From Rhizobium anhuiense (GTDB taxonomy: Bacteria; Pseudomonadota; Alphaproteobacteria; Rhizobiales; Rhizobiaceae): a stretch of 64,000 bases of DNA. Position numbers and translations under genes: made by a program. Below are positions 62,340-64,000 of this stretch, piece after piece (position 1 is the first letter of the stretch; every line of letters begins with the position of its first letter). Location: assembly GCF_003985145.1 (NCBI RefSeq), contig NZ_ML133522.1, positions 434,001 through 498,000 on the forward strand. Reading direction: 5' to 3'. Under the pieces are notes generated by a model. The model was not told the origin of the DNA and did not search any database. It saw only the letters and a list, made by a program, of their open reading frames with translations.

Positions 62340-62357
62340 TATCTTCCCGTCAAGATA
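62340..62357. promoter_or_regulatory. MarR operator site 2
   Basis: TATCTTCCCGTCAAGATA repeats the TATCTT-N6-AAGATA architecture exactly. The 31-base centre distance (about three helical turns) puts both sites on the same face of the DNA, as expected for two cooperating dimers. Confidence 0.6.
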
Positions 62358-62414
62358 TCTTCCGTGAATCGAGTGAAAGGTGTATGTCTCGCCCGTGGTG
62401 ATATGAGGCAGAGA

Positions 62415-62987
62415 ATGATGGATGGAACTGAAGGGAACGGTGACCGCCCCGAGGATAAGGGCCGCCCGAGCGAGGACCATGTCGACCGGCTGCGCCGGCA
62501 ATGGACGCTGGAACTGCCCGACCTCGACACGGAGCCGATGGCGATCCTGGGGCGGGCCTTTCGGCTGTCCAACCTGGTGCGCCCCAGCATCGAGGCGACC
62601 TTTGCCGATTTTGGCCTCGACCGCGGCGAATTCGACGTGATCGCAACGCTTCGCCGTTCCGGGCCGCCTTACCGGCTGACCCCAACGGACATGTATTCGG
62701 CGCTGATGATCTCGTCGGGAGGCCTGACCCACAGGCTAGACCGTCTGGAGAAAGCGGGCTTGATCTGCCGGGAGAAATCGCCACGGGACGGGCGCAGTGT
62801 GCTGGTGGCATTGACAGAAGCCGGCGCCGCACTCGCCGAAAAGGCCTTCCGCACCGATATGGCGAGCGAATCCTCGTTTCTGCAGGCTCTTGACGGACAG
62901 GAGCGCGAGGCGCTCGCGGCGCTGCTGCGCAAGCTGATTGCCGGGATTGAGAATGATCAGCCGAGGGGAGAGAGCGAGGCCGGCTGA
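62415..62987 (+). CDS. MarR family transcriptional regulator
   Basis: This 190-residue protein has the MarR winged helix-turn-helix (RGEFDVIATLRRSGPPYRLTPTDMYSALMISSGGLTHRLDRLEKAGLICREKSPRDGRSVLVALTEAG; about 75-145) with a long N-terminal extension. The ATG at 62415 has GAGG upstream; an in-frame GTG at 62364 overlaps the operator region and is less likely. It probably represses itself and the divergent cupin-VOC genes from the two operators. Confidence 0.87.
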   Translation: MMDGTEGNGDRPEDKGRPSEDHVDRLRRQWTLELPDLDTEPMAILGRAFRLSNLVRPSIEATFADFGLDRGEFDVIATLRRSGPPYRLTPTDMYSALMISSGGLTHRLDRLEKAGLICREKSPRDGRSVLVALTEAGAALAEKAFRTDMASESSFLQALDGQEREALAALLRKLIAGIENDQPRGESEAG

Positions 62988-63048
62988 GGTTCACGGCTCA
63001 GGCGGCAACACGCTGCTTATGCAGGTCGTTTACATCATACCGGTTTTC

Positions 63049-63063
63049 GGATATGATATATCC
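63049..63063. promoter_or_regulatory. Candidate Rrf2 operator
   Basis: GGATAT-GAT-ATATCC is a perfect 6-3-6 inverted repeat about 40 bases before the Rrf2 start, near the expected promoter. Its role is inferred from position. Confidence 0.45.
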
Positions 63064-63104
63064 TTAATTCCAATGGCCGAGCCAGCCATCACAAGAGTTG
63101 CCGA

Positions 63105-63593
63105 ATGATCCTGAAAAGCCAGGTCGAGTGGGCGTTGCATTGCTGCGCCATTCTCGCGGGCCTGCCTGAGGGCAGGTACCTTTCCACCAAGGCGCTCGCC
63201 GAGCTTCATGGTCTGCCGAAAGAATATCTCTCCAAGGCGCTGCAGAGCCTTTCGCAGGCATCGCTGGTCAACACCACGCTCGGCCCGAGCGGCGGCTACC
63301 GGCTTGCGAGAGCCTCGTCCGAGATCAATTTCCTCGATATCGTCGAGGCGGTCGAGGGAAGTGCGCGCAGTTTCACCTGCACGAATATCCGGGAAAACAA
63401 TCCATGCCGGGCGGAAGGTTATTGTGACAGCAAGCCTTGCGCGGTCGCCCGCATCATGTGGGAAGCCGACGAGGCCTGGCGCAATACGCTGAGGCGCGTC
63501 CGGCTCTCCGATCTCGTCAGCATCCTGTCCGAGGAGGTTCCGGCCGAACTCTGGCAGAGTACCTTCGCTTGGGTGCTGAAGCGCGCAGGCTGA
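63105..63593 (+). CDS. Rrf2 family transcriptional regulator
   Basis: This 162-residue protein has the Rrf2 winged helix (about 1-70; STKALAELHGLPKEYLSKALQSLSQASLVNTTLGPSGGYRLAR) and the cysteines Cys92, Cys101, Cys107 and Cys112 in the segment that in IscR and NsrR binds an Fe-S cluster. The spacing differs from both, so sensing of nitric oxide, iron or redox state is possible but not assigned. It is alone, with an inverted repeat upstream. Confidence 0.87.
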   Translation: MILKSQVEWALHCCAILAGLPEGRYLSTKALAELHGLPKEYLSKALQSLSQASLVNTTLGPSGGYRLARASSEINFLDIVEAVEGSARSFTCTNIRENNPCRAEGYCDSKPCAVARIMWEADEAWRNTLRRVRLSDLVSILSEEVPAELWQSTFAWVLKRAG

Positions 63594-63604
63594 GAGGAAA
63601 GGCT

Positions 63605-64000
63605 CTAAGCCCTGAAGATGGTCCTGATGGTTTTCAGAATGGCGCGCGCGCTGTGGGCCTGTTCCGGGGGCAGGGCGGCGCCGTCGCGAAAGCGCTCGGC
63701 GCGGCTGGCAAGGTCTTCGGCGATCTCTTCCGCCAGTGCGGGACGTTCGTTCAGCAGCGGTGCAAAGGCCCCCTGATCGATTTCATAGGCGATCACCGGG
63801 GTCAGAGCCTCCAGGGTGCAGACTTCCTGCATACCCGCAAGCAGTCCGGTCTCTCCGAAGAAATCACCTGGTGCCAGCCGCCCGCGCTCCTGATCTCCGT
63901 GGCGCGCCGCGATGATGCCCGCCCGCACCATCATCAGCGACGGCAGCATTTCGCCCTCCCGCACGATGACATCGCCCTTGCGGAATTCGCGCACGGCCGT
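63605..64000 (-). CDS. Cyclic nucleotide-binding domain protein, C-terminal part (runs off the window edge)
   Basis: The minus-strand frame is open at base 64000 and stops at 63605, giving at least 131 residues. REFRKGDVIVREGEMLPSLMMVRAGIIAARHG...LAPGDFFGETGLLAGMQEVCTLEALTPVIAYEIDQGAF is a cNMP-binding domain, followed by a short helical tail and no helix-turn-helix. The lack of a DNA-binding C-terminus argues against Crp/Fnr. In rhizobia this pattern often ends a mechanosensitive channel (MscS) protein. The upstream part is outside the window. Confidence 0.7.
   Translation of the reverse strand, partial: TAVREFRKGDVIVREGEMLPSLMMVRAGIIAARHGDQERGRLAPGDFFGETGLLAGMQEVCTLEALTPVIAYEIDQGAFAPLLNERPALAEEIAEDLASRAERFRDGAALPPEQAHSARAILKTIRTIFRA

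Noticed and set aside
1..64000. CRISPR arrays, tRNA or rRNA genes, insertion sequences and prophage
   Set aside because: I looked for regularly spaced repeats, tRNA-like ends, transposase motifs and phage structural genes; apart from the tmRNA acceptor piece none was seen.

Overview
The window is high-GC chromosomal DNA from an alphaproteobacterium of the Rhizobium leguminosarum/etli type. The evidence is a two-piece (permuted) tmRNA with the alphaproteobacterial tag ANDNYAEARLAA, a RIME-like intergenic mosaic element, other short palindromic intergenic repeats, and rhizobial gene sets such as the alpha-type SspB, DUF2164, DUF4169 and an orphan flagellin. There are no rRNA or tRNA genes, phage genes, transposases or CRISPR arrays. 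It reads as ordinary core chromosome with a somewhat more accessory right-hand end.

Layout: 1-12 kb holds a partial chemotaxis receptor, a SCO1/SenC copper chaperone, prmA, a 57-residue small protein, aminopeptidase P, an AzlCD amino-acid exporter, small conserved proteins, a DHFR-like reductase, nicotinamidase, an EF-hand protein and a UvrD/PcrA helicase. 13-18 kb is the conserved PrkA kinase-YeaH-SpoVR stress operon. 18-29 kb holds a membrane-anchored class III cyclase, an RND efflux pair, an orphan flagellin, an OmpA-like lipoprotein and AraC, AbrB-type and LysR genes. 29-37 kb holds an aldo/keto reductase, a D-lactate/glycolate-type FAD oxidase, a giant AsmA protein and a small ribbon-helix-helix protein.

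37-45 kb is a protein-quality-control and folate block: sspB next to ssrA (tmRNA), thyA-dfrA, then hflK-hflC-degP, and serB facing miaA with interlocked start codons. 45-54 kb has a MocR regulator facing a LysE exporter and DapA-family gene, a HerA-type ATPase, and ilvI-ilvH preceded by an attenuator with a short leader peptide rich in branched-chain codons.

54-64 kb holds an aldo/keto reductase, a LysE exporter, a membrane SDR-DoxX fusion, a cobalt-type nitrile hydratase operon with a histidine-rich alpha-subunit N-terminus, an ECF sigma/anti-sigma/secreted-repeat operon with a candidate cognate promoter, VOC and cupin genes facing a MarR gene across two identical-architecture operators, an Rrf2 regulator with clustered cysteines, and a partial cyclic-nucleotide-binding protein.

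Points most worth following: the ssrA-sspB adjacency, the ilv leader, two tandem duplications of stop-codon regions (after ilvH and after the secreted-repeat gene), the paired MarR operators, the ECF promoter, the His-rich nitrile hydratase, and several dispersed palindromic repeat families. No wholly new multi-gene system is evident. All function calls come from reading motifs and gene order; no database search was run.
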